From Candidatus Bipolaricaulota bacterium (GTDB taxonomy: Bacteria; Bipolaricaulota; Bipolaricaulia; Bipolaricaulales; Bipolaricaulaceae), in the NCBI GenBank assembly GCA_021129895.1, contig JAJOKL010000177.1, forward strand, positions 1-17,093: 17,093 nt of DNA. Reading direction: 5' to 3'. Shown piece by piece: positions 10,056 to 17,093 of the stretch. The notes under the pieces are model-generated. The model had not been told where the DNA came from, made no database searches, and saw only the letters and a list, made by a program, of their open reading frames with translations. Each line of letters opens with the position of its first letter. Position 1 is the stretch's first letter. A program made the translations under genes and the position numbers.

Positions 10056-10064
10056 TCGATCCCC

Positions 10065-11006
10065 ATGGGGAGCTACTTCCTCCGCAAGCTGATCACGCTC
10101 CCCCTCACCATCCTCCTTATTGCGTTCTCGATTTTCGCTTTGTTGTCACTTCTCCCCGGGGATCTGGCCCGGTTGGTGGTGGGGCCGGAGGCCAGCCCCG
10201 AGGCCTACCAGGCAGTGCGGGAGAAGCTCCAGCTGGACCTCCCCTGGCCGGTGCGGTTTGGCCGGTGGCTATTTGGACTTCTGAGGGGGGATCTGGGGGA
10301 GTCCCTCTCCCGGGGGCTGCCGGTGGGGGCCCTGGTGGGAAGTTCCCTCACCGTGACCCTTCCTTTGGCCCTCCTGGCCAGCGTCATAGCCCTTGTGATC
10401 GCGCTTCCTTTGGGGACGCTGGCGGCCACCCATCCCGGGGGCCTAGTGGACCTGGCCACAGTGGGGGCCGCCCAGCTGGGCATGGCCGTGCCCGAGTTCT
10501 GGTTGGGGATCCTGCTCATGGGGTTCCTGGCCATCTGGGTTCAAGCCTTCCCCGCCGGGGGGTTCCCGGGCTGGGAGCGGCCCGGGGCGGCCCTGGTGCA
10601 CCTTGTCCTGCCGGCCCTGGCCCTGGCCCTGCCCCGGGCGGCCTACCTGGCCCGCATGACCAGGGCCAGCCTGGCGGACGTCCTGGCCGCTCCCTACATC
10701 CGGACCGCGAGGGGAAAGGGCCTTCGTGAGGCCAGCGTGCTCGGCCGCCATGCCCTGAGGAACGCCCTCATCCCCGTGGTCACCGCCGCCGGGCTCAGCT
10801 TGGGGCATCTACTGGCCGGGGCGCTCGTGGTGGAGAACCTCTTTTACCTGCCGGGATTGGGGAGGCTGGCCCTGGCCGCGGTCAGGGCCCGGGACCTGCC
10901 GCTCCTCTCCGGGGCGGGGCTGGTGGTGGCGGGGATGATGGTGCTCCTCAACCTGGTGGTGGACCTGGCCTACGGGGCCCTGGATCCCAGGATCAGGTAC
11001 CGATGA
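10065..11006 (+). CDS. Peptide/nickel-type ABC permease, DppB family
   Basis: This is an inner-membrane permease subunit of a family-5-type ABC importer (313 aa). It begins MGSYFLRKLITLPLTILLIAF with a first membrane helix, then a periplasmic loop (GPEASPEAYQAVREKL) characteristic of DppB/OppB. A cluster of helices follows from about residue 90, and the cytoplasmic EAA loop that meets the ATPase is visible as ARGKGLREASVLGRHALRNALIP (about 215-237). The last helix is near LLNLVVDLAYGALDPRIRYR. No Shine-Dalgarno is visible; a GC-rich hairpin ends 9 nt before the ATG. The end overlaps the next gene as ATGA. The substrate (peptides, nickel or sugars) cannot be told. No ATPase gene is nearby. Confidence 0.93.
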   Translation: MGSYFLRKLITLPLTILLIAFSIFALLSLLPGDLARLVVGPEASPEAYQAVREKLQLDLPWPVRFGRWLFGLLRGDLGESLSRGLPVGALVGSSLTVTLPLALLASVIALVIALPLGTLAATHPGGLVDLATVGAAQLGMAVPEFWLGILLMGFLAIWVQAFPAGGFPGWERPGAALVHLVLPALALALPRAAYLARMTRASLADVLAAPYIRTARGKGLREASVLGRHALRNALIPVVTAAGLSLGHLLAGALVVENLFYLPGLGRLALAAVRARDLPLLSGAGLVVAGMMVLLNLVVDLAYGALDPRIRYR

Positions 11007-11827
11007 GGGGCCTTGGGTTGAAGCTGGGGATCGCGCTTTTGACCTGCTCCCTGGGGCTGGTGGCCTTGGGGTACCTGTGGCTGCCGGCCGATCCCCTGGC
11101 CATCGGCGGGGACCGGTTCGCCCCGCCTTCCCTCCGCCACCCCATGGGCACGGACTGGTTCGGGCGGGACGTGCTAGCGCGGGTGTTGGTGGGGGGGAGG
11201 ACCAGCCTGGGCATCGCCCTGGCCGCGGTGGCGCTGGGGGCGGCGCTGGGTGCGGCGCTGGGGGGGCTTGCCGGCCTGCGGGGGGGCCTCCCCGACGAAC
11301 TCCTCATGCGGGGGATGGATTTCCTCCTCGCCTTCCCCCCGCTCCTTCTGGCCCTGTTTCTGGCGGTGCTCCTGGGCCCGGGCCCGTGGGGGATCGTCAT
11401 CGCCATCGGGATCTTCAACGTGCCCTACTTCGCACGCCTGGTGCGGGGCAGCCTCCTCACCCTCAGGGAGCGGGAGTTCGTGCTGGCCGCCCGGGCGATC
11501 GGGGCCGGACCTGCCCGCATCCTGCTGCGGCACCTCCTCCCGCATCTCGCCTCTCCCCTGGTGGTCCAGCTCACCGTGAGCCTGGGCGCGGCCCTGCTGG
11601 CCGAGGCGGCGTTCAGCTACCTGGGCCTGGGCACCCCGCCCCCCACCCCCTCCTGGGGCCGGATGCTGAAGGAGGCCCAGAGCTACTTCGCCCTCTCCCC
11701 GTGGCCGGCGGTGTTCCCCGGGCTGGTGCTGTCCCTCACCGTGTTGGGCTTGAACCTCCTGGGGGACGGCCTCCGGGACCTTCTGGACCCCCGCCTGGGG
11801 AGGCTCACCGCTTGGCTGCGTTCCTGA
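11003..11827 (+). CDS. Peptide/nickel-type ABC permease, DppC family
   Basis: This is the second permease subunit, 274 aa, pairing with the preceding DppB-like protein. After one N-terminal helix comes the DppC hallmark HPMGTDWFGRDVLARVLVGGR (about 46-66). Helical segments rich in Ala/Gly/Leu follow, then the EAA loop REREFVLAARAIGAGPARILLRHLLP (about 156-181) and LAEAAFSYLGLGTPPPTPSWG, which is strongly conserved in DppC. The start overlaps the dppB-like stop (ATGA at 11003-11006), so translation is coupled. The 3' end overlaps, tail to tail by 23 bp, the solute-binding protein gene on the other strand, leaving no room for an ordinary terminator between them. Confidence 0.94.
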   Translation: MRGLGLKLGIALLTCSLGLVALGYLWLPADPLAIGGDRFAPPSLRHPMGTDWFGRDVLARVLVGGRTSLGIALAAVALGAALGAALGGLAGLRGGLPDELLMRGMDFLLAFPPLLLALFLAVLLGPGPWGIVIAIGIFNVPYFARLVRGSLLTLREREFVLAARAIGAGPARILLRHLLPHLASPLVVQLTVSLGAALLAEAAFSYLGLGTPPPTPSWGRMLKEAQSYFALSPWPAVFPGLVLSLTVLGLNLLGDGLRDLLDPRLGRLTAWLRS

Positions 11828-13286
11828 GGTCCAAGACGTATAGCGGGTAGACCTCCACTCCGGCCACCCCCGCCCGCATGGCCAGGATCCGGTGCGGGTC
11901 CTGGAGGAACACGTTCACGGCGTCGCGGGCGATGAGGTACTGACAGACGGTGTAGATCGCCTTCCTGGCCCCCTCGTCCAGGATGGACTCGCCCAAGGAA
12001 AGAAGCCGATCGAGTTCAGGATCGTTCCACCCCCGCCGGAAGTAGTAGTCCGGCCGCTCTGGCCCGTAGACGGTTAGCATGGGGGCGGGGTCCAGCCTCC
12101 AGGGGTGCCCGATCACGGTCAGGTCGTAGTCGGCCTGAGCGAACACCCGCTCCAGCCAAGTGGGCCAGTCCACGAGCTCGATGCGGGCTCGGATCCCCAC
12201 CCGGGAGAGCTGTGCGGCGATCACCTCCCCGGTGCGCACGTGGAACCGGTAGTTCTCCGGGAGGGTCAACGAGATATCGAGCCCGTTTGGATGGCCGGCT
12301 TCCGCCAGGAGCTCCCGCGCCCGGGCGGGATCGTAGGGATAGACCCAGGTCATGTCAGCGTAATAGGGGGTGGCGGTGGGGATGTGGCTCCCGAGGGGGG
12401 TGCCGTACCCGTAGGACACGAGCCGGATGACCTCGGCTCGATCCACCGCGTAGGCCAGGGCCTGGCGTACGCGGAGGTCGGAGAAGGGCTCCCGGGCGGT
12501 ATTGATGGACAGTATCTGTACCAGGTTCATGGGACCGGAGACGACCCGGAAAGCAGGGGTCTCCGCCAGGATGGTGGCTATCTCCGGGGCCACGTCCACC
12601 ACCAGGTCCACGTCCCCGGCCCGCAGGGCGGCGAGCTGCGCCGCGGGGTCGGGGATGAACCGGAATACCACTCGCTCCAGCCGGGGCACCCCAGGCAGGT
12701 AGTAATCCGGATTGCGGACCAGGATAAGCCGATCGCCGGGCCGCCAGGAGGCGAAGGCGAACGGCCCGGTGCCCACCGGTTCGGTGGCGAGGTCCCCTGT
12801 GGTCGGGGTGACTACCGCGTCCGCCAACGCCAGGATGGAGAGGAAGGCCGGGTTAGGTGCCACGAGGCGAAACCTCACGGTCAGTTCGTCCACTACCTCG
12901 ATCTCGGCGATGGCCTGGAAGTACTCCGGGTGAGGAACCCCGGTGGCGGGGTCCATAAGGCGCAGGAAGCTAGCCCGCACCGCGGCGGCGTCGCAGGGCG
13001 TCCCGTCATGGAAGCGGATCCCCTCCCTGAGGTGGAAGGTGTAGACGAGGCCGTCCTCGGAGCTCTCCCAGGAGGCGGCGAGCTGTCCGTGCAGCCTCCC
13101 TTGGGCGTCCACCTGGACTAGGTTCTCGTACAGGTTGTGATGGAGGAGGAGGTCGATGGCGGCGGCGGCGTGGGTGGTGGGGTCCAGGGACGGGGGTTCA
13201 GTGGAAACCGCCACCACCAGCTCCGAGGAGAGGCCGAAGGTGGAACAAAAAAGCCCGATCACGGCTGCCGATAGGATCCTGTACAC
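11805..13286 (-). CDS. ABC transporter family-5 solute-binding protein, DppA-like
   Basis: This 493-aa exported solute-binding protein is probably the partner of the two permeases that converge on it. It begins MYRILSAAVIGLFCSTFG, a signal peptide, then ELVVAVSTEPPSLDPTTH, the typical family-5 opening. HLREGIRFHDGTPCDAAAVRASF is the strongest family signature (about residues 90-112), and VGTGPFAFASW and RQALAYAVDRAEVI follow in the expected order. Length is normal. No lipobox is evident, so it is probably a free periplasmic or extracellular protein. The start is a GTG with GGAGGTG 9 nt upstream, inside a 14-bp repeat found twice. The substrate is unknown. Lying opposite to its permeases rather than in line with them is unusual. 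Confidence 0.93.
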   Translation of the reverse strand: MYRILSAAVIGLFCSTFGLSSELVVAVSTEPPSLDPTTHAAAAIDLLLHHNLYENLVQVDAQGRLHGQLAASWESSEDGLVYTFHLREGIRFHDGTPCDAAAVRASFLRLMDPATGVPHPEYFQAIAEIEVVDELTVRFRLVAPNPAFLSILALADAVVTPTTGDLATEPVGTGPFAFASWRPGDRLILVRNPDYYLPGVPRLERVVFRFIPDPAAQLAALRAGDVDLVVDVAPEIATILAETPAFRVVSGPMNLVQILSINTAREPFSDLRVRQALAYAVDRAEVIRLVSYGYGTPLGSHIPTATPYYADMTWVYPYDPARARELLAEAGHPNGLDISLTLPENYRFHVRTGEVIAAQLSRVGIRARIELVDWPTWLERVFAQADYDLTVIGHPWRLDPAPMLTVYGPERPDYYFRRGWNDPELDRLLSLGESILDEGARKAIYTVCQYLIARDAVNVFLQDPHRILAMRAGVAGVEVYPLYVLDLRNAAKR

Positions 13287-13326
13287 GGAGTGTCACCTCC
13301 AATCGGTTTTTTGGAGTGTCACCTCC
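13287..13326 (-). repeat. Duplicated 14-bp sequence over the dppA-like ribosome-binding site
   Basis: GGAGTGTCACCTCC is present at 13287-13300 and again, identical, at 13313-13326 (26-bp period). On the minus strand each copy reads GGAGGTGACACTCC, and the copy next to the GTG start supplies the Shine-Dalgarno. Each unit has GGAG/CTCC ends able to form a small 4-bp stem. Between the copies is a run of six A (minus strand). It could be an accidental duplication, a translational control element or a protein-binding pair of sites. Confidence 0.75.
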
Positions 13327-13333
13327 GAGCTCA

Positions 13334-13362
13334 AGGTTAATCCAAGTGCAGGGCAACCGCAA
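13334..13362 (-). promoter_or_regulatory. Weak candidate promoter for the dppA-like gene
   Basis: On the minus strand TTGCGG (complement of 13357-13362) and TAACCT (complement of 13334-13339) are 17 nt apart. Each matches three of six consensus bases, including the important TTG and TA...T positions. A small hairpin (GCCCT/AGGGC, 13372-13385) just past the stop of the upstream nuclease gene could reduce readthrough, which supports a separate start here. Confidence 0.3.
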
Positions 13363-13385
13363 CCCGGATTGGCCCTGGGGAGGGC

Positions 13386-14327
13386 TTAGGGGGAGCGCCC
13401 CTGCCAGGGGTAACGGAAAGAGCAGATGAGCTCGCCGTCCGGGCCGTAGAGGTAAGCCGTGTCCCCTTCGGTGTTCCAGATCCTGTAGCGCCCCCAGTTA
13501 AGAATCACCAACCGAGTGCCGCACCCCTGCAGCGCTTTGCGCTCGGACTCCGGGATCCCCGGCCCGGTCCTTATAACGAGCACGCCTCCTGGTGGCAGTG
13601 TACATCCCCCGGCGAAAGCTCCCTGGAAGGGGATCAGATTTCGGCTCTCTCCTCCCGCTACCCATTTTGCGTGAGCGGTCTCATCCATGAGCATCCAGCC
13701 CGCGCTCAATTCGATAGCTTTACCCCCCCGATTGATGAGATATACCTCCTCTACGTACCCCCAGTGCTTGATCCCGGCCACGAGGAAGTCCGCCTCCGGG
13801 CAGAAGGGGGGGAGCCCCCATAGGCCCCGGCGGGCAAGAGCGGCCTGTCGCTGCGCCTCCAGAAGCGAGTCCGCATAGCGGACCGGGAAACACCCGGCTG
13901 CCAGCTCCCGATCCACCACCTCCCGCACGTCCACCATGGCCAGCCCCTCCCTGACCAGCACGCCTTGCACCGGGGCGGTTTGCAGCGTCTCTGCGAACAC
14001 CCAGGAGGGGAGCCGCCCATCCCTGTCCCTCAGGAAGCCCCCCTCCTGGGGCTCCACCTCCAGCCATACCTCCGCTCCCTGGACCAGCTCTGTGTTCCGC
14101 GCCTGGGTTAGTTCAAAAAGCGGATGTCCCTCGTCGGGAGCGTCTATCCCCACGTAGCGCACGATGTCCCTTGTTCCATCCGGCAAGCGCACCTCTATGG
14201 AATCGCCGTCGATGACGTGGATGACCCAGCAGGGCCCGATCAGGTAGGAGGGGGTTTGTAAACGCTGAGGGACCCCAAGCCCCGCCAAGCCCAGGACCGC
14301 CACCAAGGTCGCACAACCGCGCAGCAT
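13386..14327 (-). CDS. Exported SNase-like nuclease with lamin-tail domain
   Basis: The 313-aa product begins MLRGCATLVAVLGLAGLGVP, a probable signal peptide. The thermonuclease (SNase/OB-fold) domain spans about residues 33-190: VIDGDS (D40, D42), R57 in VRYVGIDAPD with D62 and D65, and DRDGRLPSW with R105. These align with D19/D21, R35, D40, E43 and R87 of staphylococcal nuclease; the E43 position is Asp here. From about residue 205 (VYLINRGGKAIELSAGW ... LPPGGVLVIRTG ... NTEGDTAYLYGPDGE) the protein resembles a lamin-tail domain, a beta-sandwich often attached to secreted nucleases. It likely degrades extracellular nucleic acids or repairs the envelope-side pool; the role is inferred. AGGAGG lies 10 nt before the ATG at 14327; a GTG at 14372 is a less likely start. 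The substrate and catalytic competence are untested. Confidence 0.82.
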   Translation of the reverse strand: MLRGCATLVAVLGLAGLGVPQRLQTPSYLIGPCWVIHVIDGDSIEVRLPDGTRDIVRYVGIDAPDEGHPLFELTQARNTELVQGAEVWLEVEPQEGGFLRDRDGRLPSWVFAETLQTAPVQGVLVREGLAMVDVREVVDRELAAGCFPVRYADSLLEAQRQAALARRGLWGLPPFCPEADFLVAGIKHWGYVEEVYLINRGGKAIELSAGWMLMDETAHAKWVAGGESRNLIPFQGAFAGGCTLPPGGVLVIRTGPGIPESERKALQGCGTRLVILNWGRYRIWNTEGDTAYLYGPDGELICSFRYPWQGRSP

Positions 14328-14512
14328 CTTCCCGCCACCTCCTGGAAGAGGATCTCCATTGCATCCTAGCACCTGTTCCGTTCCCGGGCAACCTTGAGCC
14401 CGGTTCCAGGATGTCGCGGTTCTTTAAGCATCGATCGGAAGAGAAACACATCAGGGATCTCAGGCAATAAGCCAGTGGCTTCCTCTGCGTTCTCTGTGAC
14501 CTCGGTGGTGGG

Positions 14513-15277
14513 CTAGGGGTTGCGGGCGGCGATCAGGCGCAGGCCCTCCAGGGTGAGCCAAGGGTCCACCGCCTCGATCTCGTCCAACAAGGGGGCGATG
14601 ATCCCCGCGAGGCCCCCGGTGGCGATCACCCTGGCCCCAGGGTCGAGCTCCGCCCTGAGGCGATAGATCAGCTCCCGTACCAATCCCACGTAGCCGAAGA
14701 TCAGCCCGGACTGCATGGCCTCCCGGGTGTTGCGCCCCATGGCCCGGGGCGGCGGCTCCAGGGGTACCTCCGGCAGCAGGGCGGCCCGCGTCGCCAGGGC
14801 GCCCGCTGCGGTGGCGAGGCCCGGTGCGATGGCCACCCCCACCAAGGCGCCCCCTCGGTCCACACAGGTGAAGGTGGTGGCGGTGCCGAAGTCCACCGCG
14901 ATGCAGCTTCCCCCGAAACGCTCATAGGCGGCCACCGCATCGGCCACCAAGTCCGCCCCCACCTCGGAGGGGTGGTCCGCCCGGATGTCGAGCCCGGTTT
15001 TTACCCCCGGCCCCACCACCAGGGGATCCTTGCCGAGCCACCTGGACAGCAGTTCCCGAAACACCGCGGTGAGGGGCGGGACTACGCTCCCCAACACCAC
15101 GCGCGTGATCCCGTCCGGATCCACGCCCCGACCGGTGAGCAGACCCTTCAAGAGTACCTCGTACTCGTCCGGGGGCTTGCCCACCACGGTGCGCACCCGG
15201 AACCGCTCTTTCCAACCCCCGTCCCCGTAGAGACCGAGGTTCGTCTCCGTATTGCCGATATCCACCGCGAGCAACAT
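14513..15277 (-). CDS. coaX: Type III pantothenate kinase
   Basis: CoaX phosphorylates pantothenate with ATP, the first step of coenzyme A synthesis. Type III enzymes belong to the ASKHA fold, are insensitive to CoA feedback and need a monovalent cation. The 254-aa product opens MLLAVDIGNTETNLGLY, with the phosphate-binding DIGNT at residues 6-10. The pantothenate-site block appears as EVGADLVADAVAAYERF (the usual Arg of GADR is Leu here), and the second ATP-binding motif is AVDFGTATTFTCVD. GRNTREAMQSGLIFGYVG and VIATGGLAGII follow as expected. Length is normal. A GTG two codons upstream (15283) is an alternative start. It ends in TAG. The gap of 185 bp to the nuclease gene contains only a 6-bp inverted repeat (CCGGGC/GCCCGG) and no gene. 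Confidence 0.95.
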   Translation of the reverse strand: MLLAVDIGNTETNLGLYGDGGWKERFRVRTVVGKPPDEYEVLLKGLLTGRGVDPDGITRVVLGSVVPPLTAVFRELLSRWLGKDPLVVGPGVKTGLDIRADHPSEVGADLVADAVAAYERFGGSCIAVDFGTATTFTCVDRGGALVGVAIAPGLATAAGALATRAALLPEVPLEPPPRAMGRNTREAMQSGLIFGYVGLVRELIYRLRAELDPGARVIATGGLAGIIAPLLDEIEAVDPWLTLEGLRLIAARNP

Positions 15278-15362
15278 AGCCACGGATTTTACACCGGACC
15301 TTTGTGGGGCGGGTTGCAGGACGGTCTCACTGACGTGTTCGCCGGGCCGAAGGGGTCCTTCC

Positions 15363-15865
15363 TCACTCCGGCAGCGGGTTCATCTCCTCCATGGCCCCCG
15401 TGGCCACGAACACCGCCCGCTCGCAGATGTTGGTGGCCAGGTCCGCCACCCGCTCCACCGCGTGGCTCGCCCACATGAGGTAGGTGGCCTGGGCGATCAC
15501 CCCCGGCCTCTTCACCATGAGGGAGAAGAGCTCCTCGTGGATGGCGTCGTGCAGGGCGTCCACCTCGTCGTCCCGGCGGGCCACCGCCCGGGCCCGTGCC
15601 CGCTCGAGGTCGGTGGCGATGTGCATCACCCCGGTGATGAACCGCAGGTCCGAGGCGGCCGGCTGCTGGGTGGCCAGGAGCTTGAGACACCGTTCCTCCA
15701 GGGCCGCCCGGCGCGCGTTTATCCCAGCGTCCTCGGCGATGATCCGCTGGGCCAGGGAGATGTCCCGCGACTCCAGGGCCCGCATGGCCCGTCGTAGGAC
15801 AGGATAACATTCGTTCCCAGGGCCCGGAGCTCCCCCTCCAGCTCCGCCAGCACGTCCCGGCGCAT
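15363..15865 (-). CDS. phoU: PhoU phosphate regulator, split by an apparent 1-base frameshift
   Basis: PhoU restrains the PhoR/PstSCAB system when phosphate is plentiful. The main open part (from ATG at 15785) has clear PhoU features: MRALESRDISLAQRII, AALEERCLKLLATQQPAASDLRFI, and the second three-helix repeat with the MWASHAVERVADLATNICER motif. At 140 aa it lacks the first helix. That helix is encoded just upstream in another frame from ATG at 15865 (MRRDVLAELEGELRALGTNV). Counting from that Val to the Ala before MRAL leaves 17 nt where the family spacing needs 18, so one base appears missing near 15790-15802. Restored, the protein would be about 167 aa, still shorter than typical PhoU (about 220). 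The gene follows pstB by 4 bp, as in pst operons. Sequencing error or true lesion cannot be told apart here. Confidence 0.8.
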
Positions 15866-15869
15866 CCTG

Positions 15870-16679
15870 CTAACTGAACCTCCCGGTGAGGTAGGCCTCG
15901 GTGCGGGGATCCCGGGGCCGGGTGAAGAGCTCCTCCGTGGGCCCGTGCTCCACCAGCTCCCCCACGAGCAAGAACGCGGTGCGGTCCGACACCCGGGCCG
16001 CCTGCTGGAGGTTGTGGGTCACGATCACCACGGTGAGCTCCTCCTTGAGCGTGCGGATGAGCTCCTCGATCTTGACCGTGGCCGCGGGGTCCAGGGAGCT
16101 CGTGGGCTCATCCAAGAGCAGTACCTCCGGTTCCACCGCCAGGGCCCGGGCGATGCACAGCCGCTGTTGCTGGCCGACGGAGAGGTCGAAGGCGCTGCGG
16201 TGGAGCCGATCGCGGACCTCGTCCCACAGGGCGGCCTGCCGCAGGGCCCGCTCCACGATCGGCGCGAGCCTCCGCCGCCCCCGCACCCCGTGGATCCGGG
16301 GGCCGTAGGCCACGTTGTCGAAGATGGATTTGGGGAAGGGGTTGGGCTTCTGGAACACCATGCCGACGCGCCGCCTGAGCTCCACCACGTCCACCTTAGA
16401 ATCCAGGATGTTCGCGCCGTCGAACCAGACCTCCCCCACCGCCCTGGCCCCCGGGACCAGCTCGTAGAGGCGGTTCAGCACCCGCAGGAAGGTGGACTTG
16501 CCACACCCCGAGGGCCCCATGATGGCGGTGATCTGTCGGGGGAGGATGGGCAGGCTCACCTTCCGCAACACCTGGGTCCGGCCGTAGAAGAAGCTCAGTC
16601 CCTTGACCTCGATGATGGGCTTATCGTCTATAGCCATCGTCATCTCCCGTTTCTCCACAAGAGGACGGCGTGTCACCAT
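15870..16679 (-). CDS. pstB: Phosphate ABC transporter ATPase PstB
   Basis: PstB powers high-affinity phosphate import through PstCA. From ATG at 16679 (GGAGG 5-6 nt upstream) the product is 269 aa. It has Walker A GPSGCGKS (55-62), the PstB-specific Q-loop stretch [19 protein letters not shown], the signature [15 protein letters not shown], Walker [14 protein letters not shown] and the H-loop [10 protein letters not shown]. The signature has Val where the second Gly of LSGGQ normally stands. The chosen start overlaps the pstA stop (ATGGTGA); ATGs at 16637 (MAIDDKP, closest to usual PstB N-termini) or 16709 are possible. It is in the order pstA-pstB-phoU. No Pho-box is visible here, as the promoter lies outside the window. 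Confidence 0.96.
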   Translation of the reverse strand: MVTRRPLVEKREMTMAIDDKPIIEVKGLSFFYGRTQVLRKVSLPILPRQITAIMGPSGCGKSTFLRVLNRLYELVPGARAVGEVWFDGANILDSKVDVVELRRRVGMVFQKPNPFPKSIFDNVAYGPRIHGVRGRRRLAPIVERALRQAALWDEVRDRLHRSAFDLSVGQQQRLCIARALAVEPEVLLLDEPTSSLDPAATVKIEELIRTLKEELTVVIVTHNLQQAARVSDRTAFLLVGELVEHGPTEELFTRPRDPRTEAYLTGRFS

Positions 16680-17093
16680 CGCTTCCTCCTCCTTGCATGG
16701 GCGCGCCAAAAGGCGGCCGTGAGGTAGAACGCCAGCACCAACGTGAGCAGTACCGTGGCCGTCCCGTATTGGATGTGCCGCGTCCTCCAGAAGGCGGGGT
16801 GTTCGGTAGCCATCACGTACAGGTGGTAAGGGAGGGCCATCACCTCGTCCAGGGGGGAGCGGGGGAGGCGCGCGGTGTAAAAGACGGCGGCGGTGAACAG
16901 GATGGAAGCCGTATCTCCAGCAGCCCGGCCTACCGCGAGGATCGCCCCGGTGATGATCCCGGGAAGGGCCGCGGGGAGGACCACCGTGCGGGTCACCTGC
17001 CAGCGAGTGGCACCCAGGGCGTGCGCCCCCTCCCGGAACTCCCGGGGCACCGCCCGCAGGGCCTCCTCGGTGGCCCGGATCACCACCGGCAGG
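16673..17093 (-). CDS. pstA: Phosphate ABC transporter permease PstA, C-terminal part (5' end outside window)
   Basis: The visible part is about 139 residues and open to the window edge. It begins [16 protein letters not shown], the end of the permease EAA region. The strongly conserved [30 protein letters not shown] follows, then [17 protein letters not shown] (usually GRAIGETAPLL), and a last membrane helix ([17 protein letters not shown]) with a basic cytoplasmic tail (RRRKRW). PstA forms, with PstC, the membrane channel for phosphate. The TGA overlaps the start of pstB, so expression is coupled. Start and missing N-terminal helices cannot be described. Confidence 0.93.
   Translation of the reverse strand, partial: LPVVIRATEEALRAVPREFREGAHALGATRWQVTRTVVLPAALPGIITGAILAVGRAAGDTASILFTAAVFYTARLPRSPLDEVMALPYHLYVMATEHPAFWRTRHIQYGTATVLLTLVLAFYLTAAFWRAHARRRKRW

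Noticed and set aside
12105..13121. 338-codon plus-strand frame opposite the DppA-like gene
   Set aside because: It is antisense to a complete, well-recognised gene, with a low-complexity product and no recognisable domain.
14460..14485. AAGCCAGTGGCTT palindrome between the nuclease gene and coaX
   Set aside because: It is a 6-bp inverted repeat with a 1-nt centre, no T-run and no second copy seen. It could be chance.
15284..15300. TAAAAT upstream of coaX as a -10 box
   Set aside because: No acceptable -35 element lies 16-18 nt upstream, so a promoter was not called.

Overview
The window is GC-rich, densely packed bacterial chromosome. It carries housekeeping genes (proC, argS, ftsY, ppdK, coaX), an spoVS gene, two family-5 extracellular solute-binding proteins, a peptide-type ABC permease pair and the downstream part of a phosphate (pst) operon. 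SpoVS together with large family-5 binding proteins and pyruvate phosphate dikinase would suit a deep-branching, GC-rich, fermentative or thermophilic lineage such as Bipolaricaulota/Acetothermia. That placement is an inference; no rRNA or other taxonomic marker is present.

Layout. 1-910 holds the 5' part of an IS110-family transposase on the minus strand (its 3' end lies outside the window) and a structured non-coding leader. The leader contains nested hairpins, a candidate promoter and a short tandem repeat, and is a candidate site for an IS110 bridge RNA. 911-1056 shows no gene. proC follows on the minus strand (1057-1893), insulated by a strong intrinsic terminator (1935-1968) from a solute-binding protein gene (minus, 1989-4430) whose last 76 codons are cut off by an in-frame TAG. 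A consensus-like sigma-70 promoter at 4439-4468 starts a plus-strand run: spoVS-argS-ftsY-ppdK, then after a hairpin dppB-dppC. The first two junctions are exact TAGATG (stop then start). dppC converges on and overlaps by 23 bp a second solute-binding protein gene (minus, 11805-13286), whose ribosome-binding region sits in a duplicated 14-bp repeat. Upstream on the minus strand are an exported SNase-LTD protein, coaX, a frameshifted phoU, pstB and the C-terminal part of pstA.

How the genes fit together. The plus-strand cluster joins tRNA charging, SRP-dependent membrane targeting, pyruvate/PEP interconversion and peptide-type transport. The right end is a phosphate-uptake module in the usual pstA-pstB-phoU order. 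No ABC ATPase for the peptide-type permease is present here. The least ordinary parts are the IS110 leader with its Shine-Dalgarno buried in a stem, the amber-interrupted binding protein, the frameshifted phoU and the repeat over the dppA-like ribosome-binding site. The TAG and the phoU frameshift could each be real lesions or assembly errors; the sequence alone cannot decide.
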